From Pseudomonas fluvialis (lineage in GTDB: Bacteria > Pseudomonadota > Gammaproteobacteria > Pseudomonadales > Pseudomonadaceae): 40,886 bases of DNA. Numbering within the stretch: position 1 is the stretch's first letter; each line of letters begins with the position of its first letter. Positions 8,127 to 16,136 of the stretch are shown here, piece after piece. The stretch spans positions 1 to 40,886 of the forward strand of contig NZ_JACHLL010000009.1 of assembly GCF_014207935.1 (NCBI RefSeq), read 5' to 3'. The notes beneath the pieces were generated by a model. The model was not told where the DNA came from. It worked only from the letters and a program-made list of their open reading frames with translations, and ran no database searches. The translations under genes were made by a program, and so were the position numbers.

Positions 8127-8804
8127 ATGGCCAGCTACGAGATTCTCATCGCCGATGACCATCCGCTGTTTCGCAGCGCCCTGCAGCAGGCCCTGAGCCT
8201 GGGCCTGGGGCCGGACGTGCGGCTGGCCGAAGCCGACAGCATTGCCGCCCTGGAAAGTCGCCTGGCGGAGAAGCAGGACTGGGACCTGGTGCTGCTCGAT
8301 CTGAACATGCCCGGTGCCTACGGCTTCTCCGGCCTGGTGCTGCTGCGCGGGCAGTATCCGCAGATCCCGGTGGTGATGATTTCGGCCCAGGAAGAACCGG
8401 CCGTGATCGGGCGCGCCCGTGAGTTCGGCGCCACCGGCTTCATTCCCAAGTCCAGTTCGCTGGAAAGCATTCAGCAGGCCGTGCGGGCGGTACTCGATGG
8501 CGACGCCTGGTGGCCGCCGCAGACCGCAGCCGCAGCCAAGGTATCGGCCGAGGCCAAGGCCGCCAGTGCTGGTCTGGCCAGCCTGACACCGCAGCAGTTC
8601 CGGGTTCTGACCATGGTCTGCGATGGCCTGCTGAACAAGCAGATCGCCTATGAGCTGAGTGTGTCCGAGGCGACCATCAAGGCCCACGTCACCGCCATCT
8701 TCCGCAAGCTCAACGTGCGTACCCGCACCCAGGCGGCGCTGCTGCTGCAGCAGCTGGAGAGCATTCCGCAAGCGCCGTCCGAGCAGGGGGCCGAGACGCC
8801 TTGA
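8127..8804 (+). CDS. erdR: LuxR-type response regulator ErdR
   Basis: A 225-aa two-component regulator. The receiver domain has acidic residues D10-D11, phospho-acceptor D58 in LLDLNMPG, and K108. A GerE/LuxR helix-turn-helix fills residues about 150-215 (LTPQQFRVLTMVCDGLLNKQIAYEL and KAHVTAIFRKLNV). Sequence and position directly before dgkA match ErdR (PA3604), which I recall as controlling ethanol oxidation and acetate genes such as acsA. No sensor kinase is adjacent, so it is an orphan regulator here. Translation may be under Hfq/Crc control through the CA motif overlapping its ribosome site. Confidence 0.88.
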   Translation: MASYEILIADDHPLFRSALQQALSLGLGPDVRLAEADSIAALESRLAEKQDWDLVLLDLNMPGAYGFSGLVLLRGQYPQIPVVMISAQEEPAVIGRAREFGATGFIPKSSSLESIQQAVRAVLDGDAWWPPQTAAAAKVSAEAKAASAGLASLTPQQFRVLTMVCDGLLNKQIAYELSVSEATIKAHVTAIFRKLNVRTRTQAALLLQQLESIPQAPSEQGAETP

Positions 8805-8816
8805 TGCTTTTTTGAC

Positions 8817-8845
8817 AGGCCAGCCATTAGGCTGGCCTTCTTATT
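8817..8845 (+). terminator. Rho-independent terminator after erdR
   Basis: A 9-bp stem AGGCCAGCC/GGCTGGCCT with an ATTA loop is followed by TCTTATTT. It separates erdR from dgkA 17 bp before the dgkA start, so dgkA expression from the erdR promoter would depend on read-through. Confidence 0.7.
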
Positions 8846-8861
8846 TCAACGAGTTTTCCGC

Positions 8862-9227
8862 ATGTCGCCATTCAAAGGCCAGACCGGCCTCAAACGCATC
8901 CTCAATGCCACCGGCTATTCCCTCGCCGGCCTCACGGCTGCTTTCCAGGGCGAGGCGGCGTTCCGTCAGCTGGTGCTGGTCAACGTCATCCTGATTCCCA
9001 TCAGCCTGTTCCTCGACGTCAGTCGTGGCGAGCGCGCGTTGCTGATTGCCGTCTGCCTGTTGGCGCTGATCGTCGAGCTGCTCAACTCGGCCGTTGAAGC
9101 GGCCATCGACCGCATCTCGCTGGACCTGCATCCATTGTCGAAGAATGCCAAGGACATGGGCAGTGCCGCCCAGTTCGTTGCCCTAAGCCTGATCGGCGTG
9201 GTCTGGGCCTGCATCCTGCTCGGCTGA
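8862..9227 (+). CDS. dgkA: Diacylglycerol kinase
   Basis: DgkA phosphorylates diacylglycerol to phosphatidic acid in the inner membrane, recycling diacylglycerol released during osmoregulated glucan or LPS modification. The 121-aa protein has the normal length, the N-terminal EAAFRQ motif, three membrane helices (LVLVNVILIPISLFL, ALLIAVCLLALIVELL and the C-terminal FVALSLIGVVWACILL), and the signature ELLNSAVEAAIDRIS containing the catalytic glutamates. It ends 1 bp before the stop of the convergent finR gene. Confidence 0.95.
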   Translation: MSPFKGQTGLKRILNATGYSLAGLTAAFQGEAAFRQLVLVNVILIPISLFLDVSRGERALLIAVCLLALIVELLNSAVEAAIDRISLDLHPLSKNAKDMGSAAQFVALSLIGVVWACILLG

Positions 9228-9228
9228 A

Positions 9229-10155
9229 TCAGGCAATCGACGGCAGATTGATCTGATCGCTGCGCGTGACCCCGGCGGTAAAGCTGCGGCACAGTTCGAG
9301 AAATTCGCGCATCGCCGCGGTCTGGTACTTCTGCTTGTGCCAGATGAACCAGAACTGCCGGCCCAGGTCCAGTTGTGGCGTTTCCAGCGGTACCAGACTG
9401 CCGCGGCGGAAGGCATCGCGCAGGGCCAGCCGTGAAATACAGCCGATGCCCAGCCCTGACTCCACGGCGCGCTTGATCGCCTCGGTGTGCTCCAGCTCCA
9501 GGCGGATGTTCAGCGGCGCCGGGTGATGGCGCATGGCCTGGTCGAAGGCCAGGCGCGTGCCGGAGCCGCGTTCGCGCAGAATCCATGCCTCGCGACTCAG
9601 CTCCTCCAGACTCACCTCGCGCCGGCCGGCCAGCGGGTGCTGCGGGGCGGCAAATACCACCAGTTCGTCGGCCACCCAGGGCTGCACCTCCAGGTCCGCA
9701 TGCTGGCAGTCCCCTTCGATCAGGCCCAGGTCCAGCTCGTAGTTGGCCACCTGCTGCACCACGTGGGCGGTGTTGTGCACCTGCAGGCCGACCCTGCACT
9801 CGGGGTGGCGCTGCATGAAATGGCCAATCAGCAGGGTGGCCAGGTAATTGCCCACCGTCAGTGTGGCGCCGACCTGCAGCGAGCCGAAGCCATGGCCACC
9901 GGACAGCAGCTGTTCGATCTCGCGGGTCTGGTCGAGCAGGCCGACGGCGCGGGGCAGCAACTGCCGGCCGAGGGCATTGAGGGCCAGGCGCTTGCCCTGG
10001 CGATCAAACAGCTGGCAGTCGAACTGGCGCTCCAGCTCGGCCAGCGCGGTGCTGGTGGCCGACTGCGACAGGGCGAGGCTTTCCGCTGCGCGCGACACGC
10101 TGTCGTGGCGGGCAACTTCGACGAACACCTGCAGTTGGCGCAGGGTGAGCTTCAT
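9229..10155 (-). CDS. finR: LysR-type regulator FinR
   Basis: A 308-aa LysR-family transcription factor with an N-terminal winged helix-turn-helix (residues 1-60, QLQVFVEVARHDSVSRAAESLALSQ) and a periplasmic-binding-like effector domain from about 90 to 295. It is divergent from fpr, the known arrangement for FinR, which in P. putida activates fpr under superoxide stress. The shared 190-bp region contains a palindrome with T-N11-A spacing, the classical LysR site, so autoregulation and activation of fpr are both likely. The name rests on this context and family resemblance. Confidence 0.85.
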   Translation of the reverse strand: MKLTLRQLQVFVEVARHDSVSRAAESLALSQSATSTALAELERQFDCQLFDRQGKRLALNALGRQLLPRAVGLLDQTREIEQLLSGGHGFGSLQVGATLTVGNYLATLLIGHFMQRHPECRVGLQVHNTAHVVQQVANYELDLGLIEGDCQHADLEVQPWVADELVVFAAPQHPLAGRREVSLEELSREAWILRERGSGTRLAFDQAMRHHPAPLNIRLELEHTEAIKRAVESGLGIGCISRLALRDAFRRGSLVPLETPQLDLGRQFWFIWHKQKYQTAAMREFLELCRSFTAGVTRSDQINLPSIA

Positions 10156-10233
10156 GGCGGACTCCGGTGCGACCTTGGGTCACTGGTAAGAACGGTCAGA
10201 GTGATTAAGCTTAGGCCGGCAAAACGCTGCTTA

Positions 10234-10260
10234 TCTGATATTGAGATAACAAATATCAGA
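10234..10260. promoter_or_regulatory. LysR-type operator between finR and fpr
   Basis: A perfect inverted repeat TCTGATAT-N11-ATATCAGA lies about 80 bp before fpr and 79 bp before finR. It contains the T-N11-A spacing of LysR regulators. A wider imperfect pair, CTTATC (10230-10235) and GATAAG (10279-10284), encloses it and could be an activation half-site nearer the fpr promoter. The most likely ligand is FinR. Confidence 0.75.
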
Positions 10261-10345
10261 ATAATCAATTTCTCAGATGATAAGCCCCTGCGTAATCTAT
10301 GGCTATCGCGCCCGCCCGGGCGTACCTGCATCTCTGGAGTGATTG

Positions 10346-11125
10346 ATGAGCAACCTGAACGTCGAGCGTGTACTGAGCGTGCACCACTGGAACGACACTC
10401 TGTTCAGTTTCAAATGCACCCGCGACCCGGGCCTGCGCTTCGAGAACGGCCAGTTCGTCATGATCGGCCTGCAGCAGCCCAACGGCCGTCCGCTGATGCG
10501 CGCCTACTCCATCGCCAGCCCGAACTACGAGGAAAACCTCGAGTTCTTCAGCATCAAGGTGCCCGATGGTCCGCTGACCTCGCAGCTGCAGCACCTCAAG
10601 GAAGGCGACGAGATCATGATCAGCAAGAAGCCCACCGGCACCCTAGTGTTGGGCGACCTGCTGCCGGGCAAGCACCTGTACCTGCTCTCCACCGGCACTG
10701 GTCTGGCGCCCTTCATGAGCGTGATCCAGGACCCGGAAGTGTACGAGCGCTTCGAAAAGGTGATTCTGGTGCACGGCGTGCGTTACGTGAACGAAGTGGC
10801 CTACCACCAGTTCATCACCGAGCACCTGCCGAAGAACGAGTTCTTTGGTGATGCCGTGCGTGACAAGCTGATCTACTACCCGACCGTAACTCGCGAGCCG
10901 TTCGAGAATCAGGGCCGCCTGACCGACCTGATGCGCAGCGGCAAGCTGTTTGCCGACATCGGCCTGCCGCCGATCAACCCGCAGGATGACCGCGCCATGA
11001 TCTGCGGCAGCCCGGCCATGCTGGATGAAACCAGCGAAGTGCTGGACAGCTTCGGCCTGAAGATCTCCCCGCGCATCGGCGAGCCCGGTGACTACCTGAT
11101 CGAGCGCGCCTTCGTCGAGAAGTAA
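10346..11125 (+). CDS. fpr: Ferredoxin--NADP(+) reductase
   Basis: Fpr is an FAD enzyme that exchanges electrons between NADPH and ferredoxin or flavodoxin; it supports iron-sulfur cluster biogenesis and the oxidative-stress response. The 259-aa protein is of the bacterial subclass I type, with FAD-binding RAYS at 52-55 and the NADP-binding glycine motif STGTGLAPFMS at 115-125. The C-terminus ends YLIERAFVEK, as in Pseudomonas Fpr. The ATG at 10346 has GGAG 6 nt upstream; an in-frame TTG immediately before it is not the start. It is divergent from finR. Confidence 0.95.
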   Translation: MSNLNVERVLSVHHWNDTLFSFKCTRDPGLRFENGQFVMIGLQQPNGRPLMRAYSIASPNYEENLEFFSIKVPDGPLTSQLQHLKEGDEIMISKKPTGTLVLGDLLPGKHLYLLSTGTGLAPFMSVIQDPEVYERFEKVILVHGVRYVNEVAYHQFITEHLPKNEFFGDAVRDKLIYYPTVTREPFENQGRLTDLMRSGKLFADIGLPPINPQDDRAMICGSPAMLDETSEVLDSFGLKISPRIGEPGDYLIERAFVEK

Positions 11126-11145
11126 TCATGCGCATCAGGTGACAG

Positions 11146-11175
11146 CAAAAAGCCCGGTCTGACCGGGCTTTTTTG
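11146..11175. terminator. Bidirectional terminator between fpr and trmO
   Basis: AGCCCGGT/ACCGGGCT around a short CTG loop is bordered by A-run and T-run, so it can stop both fpr (+) and the convergent trmO (-). Confidence 0.88.
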
Positions 11176-11199
11176 TGCCTGTAACGTCCTGAACAAGCT

Positions 11200-11892
11200 T
11201 CAGGCCGGCGCCACTTCAAGCACGCAGATCTGCCCGGCAACGGGGTAATGCCAGCGTACCTGCACGTCCCAGAAATGCACGCCGTAGCGGCGCTCGGGAG
11301 TCGGTTGCTGGTAGGCCGGGCGCGGGTCCTGGGCCAGGCACTGCTCGATCAGCTCGACCAGCGGCTCACCCAGGCGCCGGGCATGATCCTCGGCCTGCAG
11401 GCGGGCCTCGGTGCTCCAGTGCACGGCGATGGCGGCAGGTGGCGCCTCGGCAATGGCATTACGGGCGGAGGGCAGGCTGTCGGCGTAGGGCACGTAGGGT
11501 TTGATATCCAGCACCGGGGTGCCGTCGAGCAGGTCGATGCCGGAGAGCAGCAGGCGTCCCGGCTCGATGCCATCGAGTTTGACCACCGACTGGCCGATGC
11601 CGTTGGGCCTGTGGGTGGCGCGGCTGGCGAACACCCCGATCGAGGCATTGCCGCCCAGCCGGGGCGGGCGCACCTTGAGCCGTGGCTTGTCCTCCAGCGC
11701 CTGATGGAAGAGAAACAGCAGCCAGACATGACTGACCTGTTCCAGCCCGGCCACGGCCGCCGGGTCGTTGAACGGTGGCAGCAGCTCCAGTACCCCGCGC
11801 GCCGCCGGTGCCAGCTGAGGCTGGCGCGGGATGGCGAACTTCTCCTTGAAGCAGGAGTGGACGATACCGATGGGACTGACGCTGTACTGCAT
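11200..11892 (-). CDS. trmO: tRNA (t6A37) N6-methyltransferase TrmO
   Basis: TrmO (TsaA) uses S-adenosylmethionine to methylate N6 of threonylcarbamoyl-adenosine at position 37 of certain tRNAs, improving decoding. The 230-aa protein begins with the family pattern SPIGIVHSCFKEKFAIPRQP. It carries VWLLFLFHQ, the FASRATHRPNGIG signature near residues 87-100, and LDGTPVLDIKPYVPYAD, all of which are strongly conserved in the UPF0066/TrmO fold. The C-terminal part (AYQQPTPERRYGVHFWDVQV) is the small extra domain of enteric-type TrmO. The start at 11892 matches the family N-terminus. Confidence 0.92.
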   Translation of the reverse strand: MQYSVSPIGIVHSCFKEKFAIPRQPQLAPAARGVLELLPPFNDPAAVAGLEQVSHVWLLFLFHQALEDKPRLKVRPPRLGGNASIGVFASRATHRPNGIGQSVVKLDGIEPGRLLLSGIDLLDGTPVLDIKPYVPYADSLPSARNAIAEAPPAAIAVHWSTEARLQAEDHARRLGEPLVELIEQCLAQDPRPAYQQPTPERRYGVHFWDVQVRWHYPVAGQICVLEVAPA

Positions 11893-11949
11893 GGCGTGGG
11901 CTCACTGGGAAACCCCGCCATGCTAACCGATTGTGGAGATTGCCTGCGC

Positions 11950-12372
11950 TCAGGCCGGGCGCACGGCGAAGTGTTCGGTGAAGCGCAGGAGGTAGCCATC
12001 CGGGTCATGGATAAAGATTTCCCGATGGCCGTGGAGCTGGTTGTCGACCCGGTACCAGGCTTCCTCCACGCCGCGTGCCAGAGCAACTCCCGCGTTTTCC
12101 AGGCGGCTCAGCATGGTCTGCAGATCGTCCACCTCTATCTGCAGGTGCAGTCCCTTGCCGCAGGGGCCAGGCTCGCCCCGGCGATTCAGCGCATCGGCTT
12201 CATCCTCCAACAGCATGACTTGAGCACCGTGCAGGTCGAAGTAGCCGAAGCGATCTTCGGAGCGCTCGAAGCACAGGGCAAAGCCCAGTATGCCGGTGTA
12301 GAAGTCTTTGGCCCTGGCGTAGCTGGCGACTGTCAGCTCCGGCACTAGCCGGTTCCATTCCTTGGGTTGCAT
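11950..12372 (-). CDS. VOC-family (glyoxalase/bleomycin-resistance fold) protein
   Basis: A 140-aa protein of the vicinal-oxygen-chelate superfamily. It shows two beta-alpha-beta-beta-beta repeats: VPELTVASYARAKDFYTGILGF with RFGYFDLHGAQVMLLE, and HLQIEVDDLQTMLSRLENAGV with REIFIHDPDGYLLRFTE. The sequence resembles annotated bleomycin-resistance-type proteins, which bind drugs rather than catalyse, but metal-dependent enzymes share the fold. The start has AAGGA 8 nt upstream. It lies on the same strand as the metC-like gene upstream and trmO downstream with short gaps, so co-transcription is possible. The ligand is unknown. Confidence 0.82.
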   Translation of the reverse strand: MQPKEWNRLVPELTVASYARAKDFYTGILGFALCFERSEDRFGYFDLHGAQVMLLEDEADALNRRGEPGPCGKGLHLQIEVDDLQTMLSRLENAGVALARGVEEAWYRVDNQLHGHREIFIHDPDGYLLRFTEHFAVRPA

Positions 12373-12408
12373 GGGTCTTGTCCTTGATAGTTGATCCGCT
12401 TGGGCAGT

Positions 12409-13590
12409 CTAAGGAGCATCCTTCAACTGAGCCAGCGCCTGCTGCAGATCGGCCATCAGGTCGCGCGAGTCTTCCAGGCCGATATGCAGGCGCAGCAGGT
12501 GGCGGCCCTGCCAGCGTGATGCCGTGACGCTGCGCTGAGGGGCCGGGTTGACCGGGATGATCAGGCTTTCGAAACCGCCCCAGCTGTAGCCCCGGCCAAA
12601 GAGGCGGCAGGCATCGACGACCCGGTGCATAGCCGCTTCGCTGCAGCCTTCAGGGAGCAGTACGCCAAGCAGGCCGCAGGCGCGTGAGGCCTCGTAATCA
12701 CGTTGCCACAGTTCATGGCCGGGGCTACCGGGCAGTGGTGGGTAGAGCACCTGCGCGACCTGGGGCTGGGCGCTCAGCCACTGGGCAATCTGCAGGGCGC
12801 TTTGGGCATGCTGGCCGAGGCGTACGCCCAGGGTGCGCAGGCCGCGCAGGCCCAGGTAGGCATCGTCGCTGCTCACCGCCAGACCGAGGCCGCGCCAGCA
12901 GCGCTCGATGGCCGGGCGCGTGCGCTCGTTGCAGAGGATGGCGCCGAGCATCACGTCGGAGTGGCCGACGATGTACTTGGTGGCGGCGTGGATGGACACG
13001 TCGATGCCCAGCTCGAACGGCCGCCAGCCCAGCGGCGTGGCCCAGGTGTTGTCGGCCACCAGATAAAGATCATGGCGTCTGGCCACGGCGCTGAGGGCCG
13101 GAATGTCCTGAACCTCGAAGGTCAGCGAGCCGGGCGATTCGGCGAAGATCAGACGGGTATTGGGCTGCACCAGCGTTTCGATGCCGGCGCCGAGCAGCGG
13201 GTCGTAGAAGGTGGTGCTGATGCCCAGTTGCGCCAGCAGTCCGTGGCAGAAACTGCGGGTCGGCTCGTAGGCCGAGTCGGTCATCAGCAGGTGATCGCCC
13301 GGGCGCAGCAGGGCCAGCAGCGTGGTGGTGATGGCCGACAGACCGGAGGGCGTGAGGCGGCAGCCGGCCGCGCCCTCCAGGCTGCAGAGGGCCTGTTCCA
13401 GCGCCAGACCCGGCGGGTTGCTGTGGCGGCCGTAGGAGTGGCGGCTGCCGTGGCTTGCCTGCATCTCAGCGACATCGGCAAACAGCAGGGTCGAGGCGCG
13501 AACCAGTGGCGGGTTGACCGGCGCGCCGGCGCTGGCGTCAGGGCGCCCTTTATGGGTAAGCAGGGTGTCGGGGTGCTGCTGATCAGTCAT
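12409..13590 (-). CDS. metC: Cystathionine beta-lyase-like PLP enzyme
   Basis: A 393-aa member of the Cys/Met-metabolism PLP family. The Schiff-base lysine is K205 in HAATKYIVGHSD, preceded by the PLP-contacting D180 in LVADNTWATP. SYGRHSNPPGLALEQALCSLEG (residues about 52-73) is the substrate/phosphate region. The form TKYIVGHSDVMLGA and the C-terminal GYSWGGFESLIIP are typical of cystathionine beta-lyases, which cleave cystathionine to homocysteine in methionine synthesis; other C-S lyase activities are possible. The ATG at 13590 overlaps the end of the TAXI gene (stop at 13583) by 8 bp, which implies translational coupling. An in-frame GTG at 13602 is a weaker alternative. Confidence 0.82.
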   Translation of the reverse strand: MTDQQHPDTLLTHKGRPDASAGAPVNPPLVRASTLLFADVAEMQASHGSRHSYGRHSNPPGLALEQALCSLEGAAGCRLTPSGLSAITTTLLALLRPGDHLLMTDSAYEPTRSFCHGLLAQLGISTTFYDPLLGAGIETLVQPNTRLIFAESPGSLTFEVQDIPALSAVARRHDLYLVADNTWATPLGWRPFELGIDVSIHAATKYIVGHSDVMLGAILCNERTRPAIERCWRGLGLAVSSDDAYLGLRGLRTLGVRLGQHAQSALQIAQWLSAQPQVAQVLYPPLPGSPGHELWQRDYEASRACGLLGVLLPEGCSEAAMHRVVDACRLFGRGYSWGGFESLIIPVNPAPQRSVTASRWQGRHLLRLHIGLEDSRDLMADLQQALAQLKDAP

Positions 13591-14935
13591 GGGTATGGTC
13601 ACTGGCGGAGGCGGCCTGCTGGCGCTGTTGCAGGCTGCGCAGGCGGCGGATCAGGTAATCGAGGTGCAGGTGCAGGTCGTACAGCTCGCTGGAATAGGAC
13701 AGCGGCACTTCGACCTTGGCCAACTGGTCTTCCAGTTGCTCCAGCTGGGCCAGCTCGGCATGCAGGGCGCTGGGCGGCGTGCCGCTGTCGAGCTTGTGCT
13801 CGACCTCGCGCAGGTACTTGTACCAGCGGTAGATGCGCGCCCGGATACGCCAGCGGTATAGCGGGCCGACGGCCTTGAACAGCGGGATGAGCAGCACCAG
13901 CAGAGGGATCAGCAGGATGATGTAGCGGTCGGCCAGCGAGGCGATGCGAAACGGCAGGTAGCGCTGCAGCAGCGGCAGGCCCTTGTCGTGGTAATAGCGG
14001 GCCTCGCTCAGCAGCGGCAGGGTGACCGGCTTGGCGCTGGGGAACTGACCGGGCTTGTCCAGCAGGGTGCCCTGGGCCATGACCTGGCGGGCGGCATCGA
14101 GAATCAGTGCCGACAGTGCCGGGTGGAAGTCGTCGTTGACCAGCAGGGTCGCGCTGGGGGCGAGCAGGGTGAGATCGCGCTCCGGGCTGTCGGTGGCCAG
14201 ATTGAGCAAACCCTCGCCGACTTCGACCTGACGCAGGTAAGGCAGGCGCGCCTGATAGGCCGCCGCTCGGCCGAAGTGCACCAGGCTGATGTCTTCGGCC
14301 GCGGCCAGGCGCTGGATCAACACATTCTCGGCCGGGCCGATGAAGAAGGCAGCGTCCAGTTCGCCCTTGAGCAGTGCTTCCACTGCTGGGGTGCCGCCGA
14401 CGGCCTGCCACTGGCTGGGGTAATCATCTGGTTCGATCTGGTTGGCCTGCAGGATGGCGCGGGTCAGCGCCTGGGTGGCGCTGCCGTCGGCGCCCAGCGC
14501 CAGGCGCAGCGTCTGCAGATCGGCCATGCGTTCGAGCTTGACCGCGCGGCGATGGAACAGCCACAGCGGTTCCTGATACACCGCGCCCAGGCTGTGCAGG
14601 CGGGTTTGTTGCTCGGCCGGCAGGCTCTGTTCGATGCCGCTCTGGACCAGCGCGAGATTCACGCCGCTGGTGTCATCCAGCAGGCGATTGAGGTTATCGA
14701 ACGAGCCATCGCTGGTGACCAGCTGCAAGTCGAAGCCCTGTTTGGCCAGCTCGCGCTGCAGCTTATCGCCAAAGGCGGCATAGCCACCGCCGGCAAAACC
14801 GGTGGCCAGGGTGGCGTGCATGGGCGGCGGCGGGGCCACCAGCAGGAACACGGCACCGACCAGGCCGGCCAGTACCGGCAGCAGCCACAGGTTGGCGCGC
14901 AACATGATGGTGAGGTCCTGCAGCAATCGGCGCAT
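13583..14935 (-). CDS. Membrane-anchored TAXI-family solute-binding protein
   Basis: A 450-aa protein related to the TAXI solute-binding subunits of TRAP transporters. An N-terminal membrane helix (about residues 15-35) is followed by a periplasmic binding domain (ATGFAGGGYAAFGDKLQRELAKQG, then LALVQSGIEQ and LRLALGADGSATQAL). A second membrane helix lies at about 338-356. The C-terminal tail of about 90 residues is basic and helical, probably cytoplasmic with coiled-coil character. Ordinary TAXI proteins are secreted and lack this tail. No TRAP permease is nearby, so a sensory or scaffold role is possible. The ATG at 14935 has GGAG 5 nt upstream. Confidence 0.8.
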   Translation of the reverse strand: MRRLLQDLTIMLRANLWLLPVLAGLVGAVFLLVAPPPPMHATLATGFAGGGYAAFGDKLQRELAKQGFDLQLVTSDGSFDNLNRLLDDTSGVNLALVQSGIEQSLPAEQQTRLHSLGAVYQEPLWLFHRRAVKLERMADLQTLRLALGADGSATQALTRAILQANQIEPDDYPSQWQAVGGTPAVEALLKGELDAAFFIGPAENVLIQRLAAAEDISLVHFGRAAAYQARLPYLRQVEVGEGLLNLATDSPERDLTLLAPSATLLVNDDFHPALSALILDAARQVMAQGTLLDKPGQFPSAKPVTLPLLSEARYYHDKGLPLLQRYLPFRIASLADRYIILLIPLLVLLIPLFKAVGPLYRWRIRARIYRWYKYLREVEHKLDSGTPPSALHAELAQLEQLEDQLAKVEVPLSYSSELYDLHLHLDYLIRRLRSLQQRQQAASASDHTHD

Positions 14936-14989
14936 AGGCACTCCAGAGCACGGTATTGGCCAAGGATAGCCGCAGGCATCCCTTCTCAG

Positions 14990-16018
14990 TTAGTGAGCCT
15001 TCAGCCAGGCGCTGCGCGAGGCGCGCTCGTGGAAGGTCCAGGCGATGAAGCGGCTCTGCTTCTGCCCCTGGCTCATCTCGCCGATGTGTTGCTCGACCGC
15101 GCCGACGCTGCGCAGCGCCGCCTGCACCAGCGGCAGGTTGCCGGCCTTGGAGAGCAGACAGCTGAACCACAGCACCTGACCGGCCACCGCGCGGCTCTCG
15201 CGCACCATGCGCTGCACGAAGGCCAGCTCGCCGCCTAGGCACCACAGCTCGTTGCTCTGTCCGCCGAAGTTCAGCGCCGGCAGTTTGCGGCTGGGGTCAA
15301 GTTTGCCGAGGTTCTTCCATTTGCGCCGGCTACCGCTGGCGGCCTCGGCGGCCGAACTGTGGAAGGGTGGGTTGCACAGGGTCAGGGTGAAGCGCTCGTC
15401 CGGCTGCAGCAGGCCGGTGAAGATCTGCTCGGGGTTGGTCTGCTGGCGCAGCTCAATGCACGACTGCAGGCCGTTGGCGCGGACGATCTCGCGGGCCGAA
15501 GCCAGCGCCTGAGGGTCGATGTCGGCACCGAGGAACTGCCAGCCATAGTCGGCCTGGCCCAACAGCGGGTAGATGCAGTTGGCACCGGTACCGATATCCA
15601 GCGCGCGCACCGCCGCACCGCGGGGGATGACACCCGCGTTGTCGGCGGCCAGCAGGTCGGCCAGGCCGTGCAGGTAGTCGGCGCGCCCCGGCACCGGCGG
15701 GCACAGGTAGCCCGCGGGGATGTCCCAGTGGCGGATGCCATAGAGCTGCGCCAGCAGGGCGCGGTTGAACACCCGCACGGCGTCCGGGTTGGCAAAGTCG
15801 ATGCTCTGTTTGCCATAGGGGTTGAGGATGACGAATTCGGCCAGTGCCGGGCAGGCCTTGATCAGCGCCGGAAAGTCGTAGCGGCCCTGATGGCGGTTGC
15901 GCGGGTGCAACTGGCCCTTGTTCGCCAAGGCTGGAGACTTGGCGGTTTTGCCGGGAGCGGGTTTATTGGGTCGGGGCATAGTGGGCTGCACGGCGGTGGA
16001 GGTGGGCGCATTATTCAT
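14990..16018 (-). CDS. rlmF: 23S rRNA (adenine1618-N6)-methyltransferase RlmF
   Basis: RlmF methylates N6 of A1618 in 23S rRNA using S-adenosylmethionine. The protein begins with a basic low-complexity segment, then LHPRNRHQGRYDFPALI and the SAM motif LDIGTGANCIYPLLG. The catalytic NPPF motif is in LCNPPFHSS. The region SRRKWKNLGKLDP... and GGELAFVQRMVRES are also conserved in the family. The predicted length is 342 aa, slightly longer than the E. coli enzyme because of the N-terminal tail. The ATG at 16018 is chosen; a later ATG at about 15979 (MPRPNKP) is an alternative. It is divergent from the amidase gene. Confidence 0.92.
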   Translation of the reverse strand: MNNAPTSTAVQPTMPRPNKPAPGKTAKSPALANKGQLHPRNRHQGRYDFPALIKACPALAEFVILNPYGKQSIDFANPDAVRVFNRALLAQLYGIRHWDIPAGYLCPPVPGRADYLHGLADLLAADNAGVIPRGAAVRALDIGTGANCIYPLLGQADYGWQFLGADIDPQALASAREIVRANGLQSCIELRQQTNPEQIFTGLLQPDERFTLTLCNPPFHSSAAEAASGSRRKWKNLGKLDPSRKLPALNFGGQSNELWCLGGELAFVQRMVRESRAVAGQVLWFSCLLSKAGNLPLVQAALRSVGAVEQHIGEMSQGQKQSRFIAWTFHERASRSAWLKAH

Positions 16019-16041
16019 ATTGCAGCCTGTCTGGCCAGGCG

Positions 16042-16058
16042 CGTGACAGTTTGTCACG
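16042..16058. promoter_or_regulatory. Perfect palindrome between rlmF and amidase
   Basis: CGTGACA-GTT-TGTCACG is a perfect 7-3-7 inverted repeat. It lies 24 bp upstream of the rlmF start and 79 bp upstream of the amidase start, just before a possible -10 TAAGAT at 16081. It looks like an operator for a dimeric regulator; the regulator is unknown. Confidence 0.5.
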
Positions 16059-16136
16059 TCAAGTCGTGTGGTGCCTGAACTAAGATGCGCGGGCAGGCCG
16101 GTTGACGAGTGCTCTGCACACATTCAGGGAGTAGTG

